Of a DNA stretch of 64,000 nucleotides, positions 34,809 through 46,857 are shown one piece after another (position 1 is the stretch's first letter; every line of letters begins with the position of its first letter). Made by a program: the position numbers and the translations under genes. The notes beneath the pieces are model-generated. The model was not told where the DNA came from. It did not search any database and was given only the letters and a program-made list of their open reading frames with translations. The DNA comes from Ciona intestinalis (taxonomy: Eukaryota; Chordata; Ascidiacea; Phlebobranchia; Cionidae): contig NC_020172.2 of assembly GCF_000224145.3 (NCBI RefSeq), positions 5,769,868 to 5,833,867 of the forward strand, written 5' to 3'.

Positions 34809-37800
34809 ATGGCGAATCAAACATGGAACATCATAATGGGCTTTGTTATTCCTATTGTTCTCGGAGTTATGACAATGTCGATTATCCCGGGGTTAAGTGG
34901 GGTGAACGACAAACTTATCCGCACACTGGTTGGTGGGGGGGTGGTCGTTGGGTTTTATTTCCTGTTTAAATTCTTGAAGTGGGAGTTGATAAGGAAGTTG
35001 CTTGAATACAGGTGGTGGAAGGTTTTTATGTTTGTTTAAAAAATATTTGTTTAAATTCGGTCATCTTATTTTATTCTGGACTGTTTATGTCTTACTGTTG
35101 TGTATTAGGTTTTGCTGACACTTTTTCAGGTGTTTTTTACCGGCACCTAATCTTCGCTTCCTGACCCTTGTAACGGACTGGTGATGTACCGAAGTTTCGG
35201 TTTGCCGAATTTATTCGGCCGAATCAGCGATTTTGACAAAGATTCGGTTTTGGCCGAATCGTGCGTAAAGATTCGGCAAAAACCGAACTTTTTCACAGAC
35301 AATATAGATACGATTAGCAAGAACTTGCACAATTTGTGAGATAAGAATTAAAGACTATTTGCAACAAATAAGTTTAATTCAATTAATCGTCATGCTTTAT
35401 AGCAATGCTAATCATTTCGGATACGGTTCTATGGGCTATGGCACACGCGCGCTTTGATAAACTTCTTCACATTCGCGACCGAATCTGCTTCCGATCGTCG
35501 ATAAAGAAACACTTGCTTTTTCTCTCTTAATAGTGCACGCGTCTGCTCCCGATCGTCGATAAAGAAACACTCGTGTTTTCTTTCTAAATAGGTCACGCGT
35601 CTGCGCACGATCGTCGATAAAGAAACACTCGTGTTTTCTTTCTAAATAGGTCACGCGTCTGCGCACGATCGTCGATAAAGAAACACTCGTGTTTTCTCTC
35701 TAAATAGGTCACGCGTCTGCGCACGATCTCCTGCACATTTTTAGCACAAAGCAGAATACAAAATGTAAAAGTAAAGTTTTCGAATAATTTTTTACTCTCG
35801 GTATAGTTTTAAGCTAGTAACCGTGAGTAGTATAAATGCAGGTAAATCGCGATTATGTGAATTTAATTGATGCAAATTTAAGTGNNNNNNNNNNNNNNNN
35901 NNNNNNNNNNNNNNNNNNNNNNNNNNNNNNNNNNACGCTCATACACAATGTTTTTTTCGTCACAAAAGTAAATAATTTTTTGTTTGCGTAACACAGGTTT
36001 TGTCAATGGTTAACGCCGTTACAGTTAAGAATTTTTAAGTTCTCGAATTAACTGCTCGTCCGTGTTGCAATAAAATTAAATTTATCTAATCCACGCTCGT
36101 CCGTCACCGTTGTGCTTTTCTCCCAACGATTTACCTTCCCTGTAGTTTTGGTTCGTAAATACACGTGTTATCAGGAGACTAATGTTTCCCACAACGCTTT
36201 ATTGCCACATTAAAGACTTATATTGAAATTGTTGATACTTGTGTGTGACACGGTGCCATGATAAAATATTTTCCTTTATGTCGTTTTTACCGACCGCCCG
36301 TCGCCGTAGGTTCGGATGACGTCATAAACGATTCGGTTGATTCGGCCGAATTGATTCGGCACAAATGGCCGATTATTCGGTTTCGGCCGAATCGTTTTTT
36401 AACGATTCGGTACATCACTAGTTAATATATGCCCCATGATGTTGTACGGCCTTGATTCGTCTATTTTTTTGGTTTTGTAAGATTATGATGTCATAATAAA
36501 TATTAACAATGCTTATTGTTTGCAGGGAATGGATGTACGACCATCACAGTTTTAAAACTAAGGTAACAACTAACAGTAACAAATATTTCAATTATTGTTG
36601 ATCAAAGGAGCACGATTGGGCAGACATGCCCTAACCCATGGTTTTAAAACAGAGATTATGAAGTTTTTTAGCACACCAGTTTGCGGGGCTTACATTTGAA
36701 CGCTACACTATTATGTTTGTATTAAAATAAGTTGCCAGTGATTTAATTTCACTCCTTTTATTTGCACAGGCATGGGGGATTCTATTAAAGCTGTTAATCC
36801 CGAAGAACGTAAAGCTGTTCCAACTCGAAAAATACCTCCCTAAATATCCCTTGCCAAAACTGGATGACACATGTGACAAGTTTGTATTTTAACATTTAAA
36901 TAAAACTTTGTTTTTATAGAGTTGTTTTTTTTTACATTTATTCTTTTTTGTGACAAGTGTGTATTAAAAATTATATTACGAAAATTTTAGCCATTTTTTT
37001 CAAGTTATTAGTTGGTGCTTAGATTAATATTTAAAGATTTGTACAAATTTTGTTTATATATATATTTATAAGTATATTAAAAACAGGCATCTTGCTAAGG
37101 GTGCTTGGCAACCACAAGTCATTAACTTTGTGGTAACTTTTCTGGCACCCATTATAATTTATTATTTTGTTTATATTTTATTTTATGTTTTACTTTTTTG
37201 CAAAAATTCCAGAACCCTGACGATGGTTAAACCGTTGCTTAGCGACGAAGAGTTCAAGAAAGTTTCCGAAACAATGGAAGACTTCCGGAAAAACGAAGGT
37301 CCAAAGCTACAGAAAGTTTTGGAAAAGCGGTAAAATATTTTAAAAAAGAAAAAAAAGAGTAACGTAATATTCAGTTTTATTGGAAAAAACGTGAATTTTA
37401 ATTATACATACCAGTGTTTTTCCTGCAATACCAGAAGAGACACATGTACATAGCCTACTGTTTTTATTCAAGAATAGTTTTTTGATTATAAATGAAATAC
37501 CAAATTGTTAAGTCCTGTTTAAAATGGGTCTAAAATGGACACGCATTATATGATGTAACTCTGTAAAAAGTGTTATATTTTCCATTTTGCGCTGAATGTT
37601 TATCGTCACTTTTAAGCGCTGTCAATATTTTTAAGTGAAGGTTCAAGTCCATGTTTATTCATCAGCGATTATCGAACTTCGAACGACCTTTAAGCGACCT
37701 TTAAACATAGTAACGAACTTGTTTGAATTATTTGTTTGTTCTAGATACGACGAGACGGAGAATTGGCTGGCTGAACTTTGGAATAAATATCTTTACCTTG

Positions 37801-40800
37801 GAAGCAGGGGACCTTTACCTGGTATGTATTATATATATAATGAAGTTACATGCATGTGTTACTATAGCAAATCAACTATATATAGTAGGGTGGGAGAAGA
37901 TGGGACACATTTTCGTTGTATTTTATCGTCTAATTTGGTAGTAAACAAAGAACATTCAAAGAATTATAAAACCGTATCCTCACGACTCCCATAGACAGTT
38001 GTTAATTGTTTAAAACACGAGCAGGATATTTGGATATTATGTGCTAAAGGTGTCCCCTCTTTTCCTGCCCCACTATATATCTGTTCATTAAAATGACAAC
38101 CAAAAATTGTTGGTTGCCTTAACACAAATTCATTAAGTAAATTTATAAAATGAACTTCTGCATCAAAATTTTAAGCATTTCATTTTTCTGTAAGTATTTT
38201 ATTTTTATTTTTCTGACTTCGCGTACTTGAATTTAAACCAAACTTACCTACATTATCTCATAGTATAAGTGTTGTGCATTACGCACAGTACACATTTGAC
38301 ACTAGTGGCGCAGCTAGGGAGGGGGCGGATTAGGGGGTCGCGACCCCCCCCCTTTTTAAACCCAAAAAAAAATCTTTTTTAAATTAAAAAAAAAAATTTT
38401 TTTTTAATTTTTTTGAATAAACCCGCCCTTATTTTTTTTCTGGCTGTGCCACTGCTTGGTAGGTTTCATTTTATCCAAACTTAAAACCATTTCCTCACAG
38501 TCCATTCCAACTATTGCTGCCTCGGTGATCGAGCGTTCCAATACAACGACCCGGGGTCCAACCAACTCAGCCAGATGGCCAACTGTATTTATTACTTCAT
38601 GGAGTACATGGGGAAGATTAATAATGGATCGGTTGGTTTGGTTTGATTCGTGAATAAATTCAGTACTTCGGTGTAAAACCCTGATAAAATATGAGAGACA
38701 TCGACGTAACAAAGTTTAATTTTTGTCTTTTAAGAGCCAATTGTTCTTGCTGTTAAATAAACCTCATAAATAAGTTTGCTTCTCTGGTGTTAAAGTATCT
38801 TCTTAAGATAAAACATTGTTTTTTTATCTCATACTTTCCCCAAGTAGTATTTATGAATGTTTTTGCTGCTAATTTCTTTCTCTTCGTTGTTTTAATTAGT
38901 TTGATCTTGTACATAAATAACTATATATTATATTATGTTTCTGGGTGTTGGGTAATGGGTCAACTCTGGGCTAAATCCCAGGTCCCATGGCATGCCTCAC
39001 TGTAGGACCTCACCCATATAGAATAGAATGTGCATATACAATGTTGGGGTAACGGGCCAACTCTGGTCTAAATCCCAGGTCCCATGGCATACCTCACTGT
39101 AGGACCTCACCCATATAGAATAGAATGTGCATATACAATGTTGGGGTAATGGGCCAACTCTGGCCTAAATCCCAGGTCCCATGGTGTGCCTCACTGTAGG
39201 ACCTCACCCATATAGAATAGAATGTGCATATACAATGTTGGGGTAATGGACCAACTCTGGCCTAAATCCCAGGTCCCATGGTGTGCCTCACTGTAGGAAC
39301 TCACCCATATAGAATAGAATCTGCATATACAATGTTGGGGTAATGGGTCAACTCCGGCATAAATCCCAGGTCCCATTGCGTGCCTCACTGTAGGACCTCA
39401 CCCATATAGAATATAATGTGCATATACAATGTTGGGGTAATGGGTCAACTCTGGGCTAGACCTCAGGTCCTTGACAAGAACCTCACCCATATAGAATATA
39501 TCAATACACCCCTAACAACCCCAACCCCCCTTAATTTTTTTATTTGTTTTAAACAAACGTTTAAATACACAACGAGGCACCGACTTCTAAATGGCAACAA
39601 AGCAGTTACTAAATAGAATAATTTGGATATGAAATTTACTTTTAAAAAAGCCACAATTTTGCACGCGTTACTCACGACAACGTCAATGTCCATCCCGGGT
39701 TCGATTTCGTCGGGTAAGTTCACGGTGAATTTCTCCTTACCAGTCAGCTTGTACAGCTAGCAGGCATGATGATACAGAACATCGTCCCCATATGTTGCGA
39801 TCGATATCGATACTTGTGCGCTACAACTCGTATACCCGGTGAAACCATCGATGAATTGAAAAGGTTTCCAAACTCCACACATGTCATCATATTCAGGTAA
39901 TTATGGAACGTAAAATGTAAATGTCATAATGGGAGTGTTAGCTGTATGAGTTATAAGTGTATTAGGTTTGGCAGCCACGCTTTTATTTAACATTTTTACC
40001 CAAGTAGTTTTTATCCGTAGCGTGTTTTAACGACTGTTGTTTTTATGCCTTTTCTTTTGTTGTTTTAACAATTTGATCTTCGCTATTGGTTTTAAAAAAG
40101 ACAGTAATATTTATGTTTATGCAATAAACCAACAGAAAAGGTCTGATGTACAAACTTGACCTCAAAGTTTTGGATTCCGAGGGGAAACGAACTTTTTTGA
40201 CCCCGACCGAGATCCAGGGTCAACTTAAGGTCATAATGGAGGATGCTGACCTCATGGGGTCAAAGGTCGAAGGTGAAATTCAAAACCCGTCAATTTTTAC
40301 GACAACGGAGAGAACTCGGTGGGCCAGGGTATGTTATTTCTATGTTAGACAAATATTATTATCGTTCCGACAGTCCTAAGGCTGCACCGATACTATTTAA
40401 AACAACCAACCTTTTACCATTGTTGGCGTGTGTACCCTTGGCATTGCTTCAACCCGGTGTTCGCCAGTGGATTGTGTTAATCATTTTCCTCTTACCTTAT
40501 TCAGCTGTGCTCGCCCACCCTTTGTTTTCACCTGGTTACGCCACTGGTCATAAGTAACTCCTATGAAACCCCACACGGTCACATTAAAGTTTATATAAAC
40601 AGTATTTTCATCACCCATTATTCTTCTCCATAGATCCGCACCCTACTATATAACAGTTTGGTATATACGCTGCTGCCATTGTGGGCGTATGTGTCCTTGA
40701 GCAAGACACTTAACGGCAATTGCTCCAACCCAGTGGTTACTAATGGGTTGTACAAATTATCAGCCATACATAAAAAAAAATGAAAAAATCACCCCCCCCA

Positions 40801-43800
40801 AAAAATAATCACCCACAAAGTAACATACATGGTAACTCGTAAGCTGGCACGAGGTGTTAAACTGGTGTGATAACGACTGTCGTTTCCCGGCCACGCGAGG
40901 ATAAAGTAAGTTACATTCATTCATCTCATTCTTCTCCACAGATTCGCAACAGAATGTTGGTGAACCGAACCAATATGGAAAGTTTAAACATCGTAGAAAG
41001 TTCCGCGTTTTGTTTTGTGCTCAGTGAAGATACCCCACAGGTGTGGTGATATATGTTTTCTATGGTGTGTATATGTTTTCTATGGTGTGTATATGTTTTC
41101 TATGGTGTGTATATGTTTTCTATGGTGTGTATATGTTTTCTATGGTGTGTATATGTTTTCTATGGTGTGTATATGTTTTCTATTGTGTGTATATGTTTTT
41201 TATGTCAACGTATAATTTTACCAATATTTTATAAAGGATCATGTGAGGTTTAGCTCACTCATATAAAGAAACCCATCGTCCCCCTCACAAATAAAACTAA
41301 GGAAACAATCCCGATGTGATGTTCTCTGTAACTTAAACCAAATCCCCATTAACCCCCACACAGCCACAATAAAGAGTTATAGAATAACCCGTTAACATTT
41401 TTTAAAGTAACCCATTTCAATGTGATATGTACTATACCCCAATACTAAACCCAATTCTCACTCATTAAGAATATTAACCCCAAATAACCCCACAGAACCA
41501 CAGCGAGGAGTTCGCGTCTTACCTCACCGGCAACGGATTTGACCGCTGGTTCGACAAATCGTTTACTTTTATTGTGAATAAGAACGGGGCGATGGGATTC
41601 AACGTGGAACATTCAACTTCGGAAGCTACTGTGAGTCATTATAGTATGGTGATGTATACCATGTCAGTGGTTTACATTTGCCTGTGTCGAACCAATACCT
41701 CTATCATGTGTTTGTAAGGTAATATCCTCCCATAATACAAAATACAGGATTCCGGTATCATTTATTTTTGGTTAATCTGATATTCGTTGTTATTTTTTTT
41801 TTAATAAAAATTTATTTAAATTATTACAAACCCCTTACAAACAATTTATTCTCGCAGCTCGGCGGACGCATGTGGGAGTACACGTTGTTTCATTGTAAAT
41901 ATAATGTCCATGGTGACCCCGTTGACCCCCGACCCCCCACCCATCCCACCCTCCATGACCCTCGTCAACTTAAATGGGATCTCACCGAGTTCAAAGATGA
42001 AATCGCGGACATTAAAACTGAATGGGATAAACTGGTGGGATATTTTTATATTATTTGGTTTTTTTTAGGTTTTTGATTTTTTTATATTGTTTGATTTTTC
42101 CAGGCTTTTGAACTGACCTTTTTTAAATGTTATAACGACTGTAGTTTTTCTGCTGATTCACTTCTCTTTGTCGTTTTAATTATTTTTGTCCTTGCTATCG
42201 TATTCAAAAAGATAAATTTATTATATATTAACTATGTCTTGCAGTTATACTATATATTATTACGTTTTATCTGCCATTTGGCATCACTTTATGACTATGT
42301 ATTTTACAAAACAACTTCTGCAACCGTATGTTATCATAAATAGGAGAGTGGGGGAAATGAGACACGTTTTTATTTTATTTTCTTGTCCCATTTGGTGCTA
42401 AACAAAGAAAATTCAAGCAATTATAAAACTTTTTCTTCACGACTCCCATAGACCGTTGTTAATTGTTTATTAAAACACAATCAGGATATTTGGATATTAT
42501 GTGCTAAAGGTGTCCCATTTTCCCCCACACTGCAAACCAACCATATAACATTTATGTTGTCCCGTCTTCCCCACACTACTATATGAAGCCATGTACAATA
42601 ACACCCTATATCAAACAGGCAAACAACGTCGACGCATGTGTCTACTACATGAACAAAGGAAAAGGAATCGCAAAGAAAATGAAATTAAGTCCCGATGGTT
42701 TCCTACAGATGGCGCTACAACTAGCGTTTTATCGGGAACGGAAAATTACGCCGAAAACTTACGAAACTGCGGCTACAAGGTATTCTGTTTAGATGGCTTT
42801 ACCAGCATAAACAGGTGCGTTGATGTGTGGTGTTATAGACCATTCAATCTATACTAGCAAACACCTGAATAACTAAATGCTTATCCTACTGGCTGTACAC
42901 CATATACAACTCATGCTTTCAGTTAGGACCTCACCCATAAAGAAAGGAACCCCACCCTTGCTTTAAATTCAACCTTCACAACCAATCATTGTAGATTAAA
43001 TGAAACTACGCCCAAAGCTTCTATTATAGGCCATGTCACTCATTACATATCGGGCCAACTACATAAGAGGTGACATGCTTCACCAATAAGACCTCACCCA
43101 TATAGAATAGATTAACCCTATAGTACGAAAAAACTCATAGCCTAAACACTTAGTCCCAAACTGTACCCAATGCAATTCATTGCAGATTAAAATAAAACAC
43201 CCGTAAAGTAATCTCATTTGACCAGAGCTCGTTATAGACCGCATACCCATTTGGTGTTGGGGTAATTAGCAGCCAACTCTGGTTTCCAGTAGACACGGCT
43301 TGCTTCCCATGCGACCTCACCCATATAGAACTTAACCAACCTGACTTTAAATCAAACTTTCATCTCTTCTTTTCAGATTATTTAAATACGGTCGAACTGA
43401 GACAATACGTCCGGTGTCTGAACATTCGGTCGCTTTCACTAAGGTACTTACTAAGGATTTGTAAGATTTCTCATTTATATTTTTCAAAATAGATATTGTT
43501 GAGCTGTATCTTTTATCAGTTACTCCATTTATATATTCTATTCTAAATGGTTAAAGTCATGCAGCGAGGCGCGCCAGCTGTGGCCTAAAATAAAGGATAT
43601 TTTTCAGCCATGTATTAATTTGGATTAATACTTTTTCTCTACTAAATAAGTGGTTGTCCTTTAACCTGCCGACTCTGGTCTTGATCCCAGCCCCATGGTG
43701 TGCCTGGCTGAAGGCATTTAGATCACCCATTTAGAACAGGTTAAACTGTTTCAATTTCGGTTATTTTCCCAATTTTTTAAATTTTGTTTATTTTCCTAAT

Positions 43801-45909
43801 AATTGTATTCCCTAATTTTTCAAATTTTTCCCAATACTTTTTTCCAATACAATACTTTAAACTAACAATATTTCAATTTCTTACAATTTTTAAATTTTTA
43901 ACAATTTTCAAATTTCTTAAAATTTTTCAATTTCCTCCAATTTTCCTCCAACAACAGTGTTTTGACGACCCCTCTGTCCCTGACTCTGTGAAGATCAAAC
44001 ACTTAAAATCTGCGATAAAACATCAGACCACGTACAAGTTTGACGCAACTAACGGTAGAGCTGTAGATCGCCACCTACTGGGACTTTACTTCGCTGGAAA
44101 GTTTACAGGGAATGTGCCGGAGTTGTTTAAACTTAAGGTTTGTGAGGTTTTTAAAAATAACATTGGTGTATCTTGTGTATTTTGGAAATAGTGGTCTAAT
44201 ATACACCAAACACTTTCTCAATCTCTAGTATTAAGTGTTTACTGATCTTATTTTTTTAAGTTTAAAACCCAAGTCTTATGACTTTAGTACTTCACTAGAG
44301 AACCTCACGTACGTAGAATACATGAAACCACAAGTTCTAACACCAAGCATTGTTCACGCAAATCGCAAAACATAACCCTCATTGTAACCCCTATAAAACC
44401 CCTATCTTAACCCATATCGAAACCCCAACAAAACCCTTGTTCTAACCTCCAAAAAAACACCTTGTTCTAACCTTCAAAATATTCTAATCCCAATTCTAAC
44501 CCCTACAAAACCCCCATTGTAACCCCTACAAAACCCTTGTTGTAACCCAAACCCCCACAGCCGTTCTACGAGTCCGACCTTCTCTCCACCTCCCAATCAC
44601 CCCTACGATACGACCCCGTTATCGGGAAGATTTCGACAACGGACCCCATAGGGGGCGGATTTGGGGCACAACGAGTGGACGGGTACGGGGTGTCTTACTT
44701 CATGCTAGAAAATAAAGGTTGGTGGGAAATATGATACAAACATTGTCATGTAGTGAATAAATTAATGAATGGAACTTATTTATCCTCGCATGGCGGAGCA
44801 GCAACAATCGTTATAACACTGGTGTTCTGTTTTATATAATTCGTTCCTGCTTACAAGTTACCACGTATGTAACTGATTTATCCTCGCATGGCCGGCAATG
44901 ACAGTCGTTATAACACAGGTGTTCTGTTTCATACACCTCGTGCCTGCTTACAAGTTACCATGTATGTAATTTATTTATCCTCGCATGGCCGGCAATGACA
45001 GTCGTTATAACACAGGTGTTCTGTTTCATACACCTCGTGCCTGCTTACAAGTTACCATGTATGTAACTTATTTATCCTCGCATGGCGCGGCAACGACAGT
45101 CGTTATAACATGGGTGTTCTGTTTCATACACCTCGTGCCAGCTTACAAGTTACCATGTATGTAACTTGTTTATCCTCACATGGCGGGGCAACGACAGTCG
45201 TTATAACATGGGTGTTCTGTTTCATACACCTCGTGCCAGCTTACAAGTTACCATGTATGTAACTTATTTATCCTCGCATGGCGGGGCAACGACAGTCGTT
45301 ATAACAAAGGTGTTCTGTTTCATACACCTCGTGCCCGCTTACAAGTTACCACGTATGTAACTTATTTATCCTTACATGGCAGGCAACGACAGTCGTTATA
45401 ACACGGGTGTTCTGTTTCATACACCTCAAGCCGGCTTACAAGTTACCACATATGTAACTTTGTGGGTTATTAATATTGTAACAACAGTTATAATTATTAC
45501 GACTTTTGATCAACTCTGGCCTAAAACAGGTCCTTTGGTGCGTCGCCATAGGCTTCACCCATATCGAACATATATAGAATAAATTTGTTTGGTGCCATTA
45601 GATTATTGTATATTGTTGCGATAGAATCCGTGGTATGAGCTATGACAGCGCTCACAAATGGGTTAGCATTGAGAATAGGAAAGTATGAAGCCAACATAAA
45701 AAAGTCACATAACTTTAACATGAAATATTTTTCCACTTCCAGTTCATTTCTTGATTACAAGCTTCAAAAGTTGTTCGGAAACAAACTCGTTGAAATTTGG
45801 GCAAAACATTGAACGGGCCGTTAATGACCTCCAGGTGTTGTTGGCGGGAGGAAATCAACAGAAATCCAACAAAGAAACAAATGGGAGTGTGGGGAAAGGA
45901 GACAAGTGA
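34809..45909 (+). CDS. Carnitine O-palmitoyltransferase 1 (divergent, many exons)
   Basis: Makes acylcarnitine from long-chain acyl-CoA at the mitochondrial outer membrane, the entry step for fatty-acid oxidation. Exons seen: 34809-35011, 36526-36562, 36770-36883, 37213-37329, 37745-37821, 39764-39896, 40136-40328, 40942-41040, 41496-41630, 41858-42034, 42619-42779, 43377-43443, 43958-44137, 44561-44717, 45743-45909. Two membrane segments lie in exon 1, then YPLPKLDDTCDKF, LSDEEF, TTRIPGE, DRWFDKS, SPDGFLQMALQLAFYR, TRLFKYGRTETIRP, STSQ and GGGFG, all in CPT1 order. Oddities: about 45 N-terminal residues before membrane segment 1 are missing or in an unseen exon; the exon for the NSNYY segment, expected between 37821 and 39764, is not found; the exon 3/4 junction is out of phase; and the catalytic motif is EHSTSEA (HxxxE) where the family has HxxxD. 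Confidence 0.9.
35492..35730. repeat. 58 bp tandem array inside the hAT-like element
   Basis: Units begin CGATCGTCGATAAAGAAACA at 35492, 35550, 35608 and 35666, with a fifth start at 35724; the third and fourth units are almost identical. Reading frames through it are repeat-derived. Confidence 0.9.
35885..35934. other. Assembly gap (50 N)
   Basis: Fifty Ns inside the hAT-like element in CPT1 intron 1; no exon is interrupted. Confidence 0.99.
37881..38078. mobile_element. TAGTAGGG foldback MITE in CPT1 intron
   Basis: Full-length copy opening TATAGTAGGGTGGGAGAAGA and closing AGGTGTCCCCTCTTTTCCTG then CCCACTATA. Confidence 0.85.
38303..38454. mobile_element. Short MITE with AGTGGCGCAGC ends
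   Basis: Inverted ends TAGTGGCGCAGCTAG and CTGGCTGTGCCACT, with A/T and G/C homopolymer tracts between (GGGGGTCGCGACCCCCC). A second copy is at 48067-48218. It abuts, and probably cuts, the minus-strand coding-like stretch at 38455-38712. Confidence 0.75.
38455..38712 (-). pseudogene. Unidentified minus-strand coding-like fragment
   Basis: The minus strand reads about 86 codons with protein-like composition (VLHRSTEFIHES, INTVGHLAELVGPRVVVLE, SITEAAIVGMDCEEMVLS). Its reading frame runs straight into the terminal inverted repeat of the MITE at 38303-38454, so if it was a gene it has been cut or ends there. I do not recognise the family. It lies in the CPT1 intron where the missing NSNYY exon should be. 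It could be a nested gene, a copied exon, or a misplaced assembly piece. Confidence 0.35.
38948..39505 (+). repeat. 97 bp tandem array (family D), about six units
   Basis: Units of exactly 97 bp; TTGGGG marks them at 39044, 39141, 39238, 39335 and 39432. Core words are GGTCCCATGGCATGCCTCAC and GGACCTCACCCATATAGAAT. Single units occur elsewhere (3735, 5205, 43255, 43670, 45505). Located in a CPT1 intron. Confidence 0.93.
39672..39755 (-). other. Putative minus-strand exon in the CPT1 intron
   Basis: On the minus strand an acceptor (CTGCTAG) is followed by an open frame KLTGKEKFTVNLPDEIEPGM-DIDVV and a consensus donor GTGAGT. The composition looks like a beta-sandwich domain, but I cannot name it. 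Together with 38455-38712 it may belong to a gene nested in CPT1 on the opposite strand, or to transposed exons. Confidence 0.3.
39955..40095 (+). repeat. Dispersed repeat, family B
   Basis: Plus-strand copy with TTTAACGACTGTTGTTTTTA and TTTTAACAATTTGATCTTCG words, inside a CPT1 intron just before the exon at 40136. Other plus-strand copies lie near 42105-42200 and 38855-38920. Confidence 0.65.
40655..40765 (+). mobile_element. SINE-like fragment
   Basis: Shares GCTGCCATTGTGGGCGTATG, CTTGAGCAAGACACTTAACG and CAACCCAGTGGTTACTAATG with 47695-47800 and, inverted, 54525-54645. The 54.5 kb copy has a GTTCGAGTCTC block like a tRNA B-box, so a tRNA-derived SINE is likely. Confidence 0.6.
41051..41212. 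repeat. 20 bp minisatellite at a CPT1 splice donor
   Basis: Six perfect units of ATATGTTTTCTATGGTGTGT, then a seventh with one change and a decayed eighth. It starts ten bases after the donor of the exon ending at 41040. Apparent hydrophobic frames (CVYVFYG) are translations of the repeat. Confidence 0.95.
42341..42531. mobile_element. TAGTAGGG foldback MITE in CPT1 intron
   Basis: Starts TAGGAGAGTGGGGGAAATGA and ends GGTGTCCCATTTTCCCCCAC. A second closing end (CCCGTCTTCCCCACACTACT) follows at about 42558-42582, as in the copy at 21771. Confidence 0.8.
44770..45460 (+). repeat. 97-98 bp tandem array (family C), seven units
   Basis: Seven units, with TATCCTCGCATGG (or close variants) at 44781, 44879, 44976, 45073, 45171, 45269 and 45367. 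Each unit contains GACAGTCGTTATAACA and TTCATACACCTCGTGCC. It lies in the last CPT1 intron. This is the longest run of a family that is scattered in ones and twos through the window. Confidence 0.93.
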
Positions 45910-46857
45910 TGTTTTTTCTGAAAAAAAAACAAACAATTTTTTTAAATTTTGGGGATTTTGGGTTTAGTGGTAAAGGGAAGGTTCTTATTATTATACTTTA
46001 AGAAGCAATTTTAAAAGTTTAAGCAGTTTTTGTGAAGTTAAAATTATTTTAGTAGGTTGGGGCAAAATGGTTCGTGTTTCCATTCCTCTTTATCGTCTCA
46101 TTTTGTAGGAAAAAAATATATCACAGAATATATAAATGTATCCTTACAACTCTAAAAAAGGATTGTTAAACCATTTCCATCTTACCCCACAATACTATAT
46201 TACACTTAAAATTGTTAAGTTTTTAATTTTTTAGCCCCCAAAGTTCAGCCTTTAAATTTTCAGCCAAAAATTTTTCAAAAACTAATTAAATTTTAATTTC
46301 AGCATTTTTTTGGTATTTTTGAGTAAATTTGTTTGTTAATTTGAATTTTTAGTAGTTTCCCAATATTTTGTGTGCGCTGTATATTATGCATACCAATACT
46401 AGTGCTTTAATTATTTTTTGTACTGTAAAATATTCTGTAAGATTGTTAGTTATTTTTGAATCTGTAAATATTTTAAATTTTAGAGTTTATTTGTAAGCAG
46501 ATGTCTAATTGCAGTAATTGGAACAAAATATTGTTAATTGTTGTTGAAATGCGTTTAAAAGTGTTGCGTTGCTTGAAAAATAAAACAGATATTCAGCTAT
46601 GTCTTTGTATTGAGTGTAGCGCCAACTGCCGATTAAATTAGTAAAATAATTCGCCGCTAGTTAGCAGTAGTACATCTGGGCTTATACTGCCAGTTAGCGT
46701 ATGTTCATAAAGATTTTTATAACCGCTATGCGGAACTCGTTAATGCTATGAGTATTAGTATAGGAAAAGGACTACAATCTGTTTTGGTTCTTTTAAAATG
46801 GTATGTAACCTTTTAAAATGCATTTATTTAGGTTATAATAGGTTCAGGTGTTTAATA
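45910..46857. other. CPT1-LDAH intergenic region
   Basis: About 950 bases of AT-rich DNA with one diverged MITE (46050-46200). An AATAAA near 46578 could serve CPT1. The LDAH promoter should lie in the last 200 bases, but there is no clear TATA box. Confidence 0.6.
46050..46200. mobile_element. TAGTAGGG MITE, shortened copy
   Basis: Begins TAGTAGGTTGGGGCAAAATG and ends CCATCTTACCCCACAATACT; the middle is shorter than in full copies. Confidence 0.7.

Larger units (their letters stand above)
35178..36421. mobile_element. hAT-like nonautonomous element in CPT1 intron 1
   Basis: Ends CTGGTGATGTACCGAA and, inverted, CTAGTGATGTACCGAATCG, with further inverted TTCGGCCGAATC blocks inside both ends. 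Such ends are typical of hAT elements (established). No transposase frame is seen, and I could not find a convincing 8 bp target duplication. It carries a 58 bp tandem array and one 50-base gap. Confidence 0.7.

Noticed and set aside
41015-41253. Three overlapping hydrophobic frames resembling a membrane protein
   Set aside because: They are translations of the 20 bp minisatellite in a CPT1 intron.
44770-45460. CRISPR-like array
   Set aside because: The whole 97-98 bp unit is repeated with no unique spacers, and the host is a eukaryote.
45166-45582. Frames MFILTWRGN and MAGNDSRYN as a possible gene
   Set aside because: They translate the 97-98 bp family C array; similar frames appear wherever the repeat occurs.
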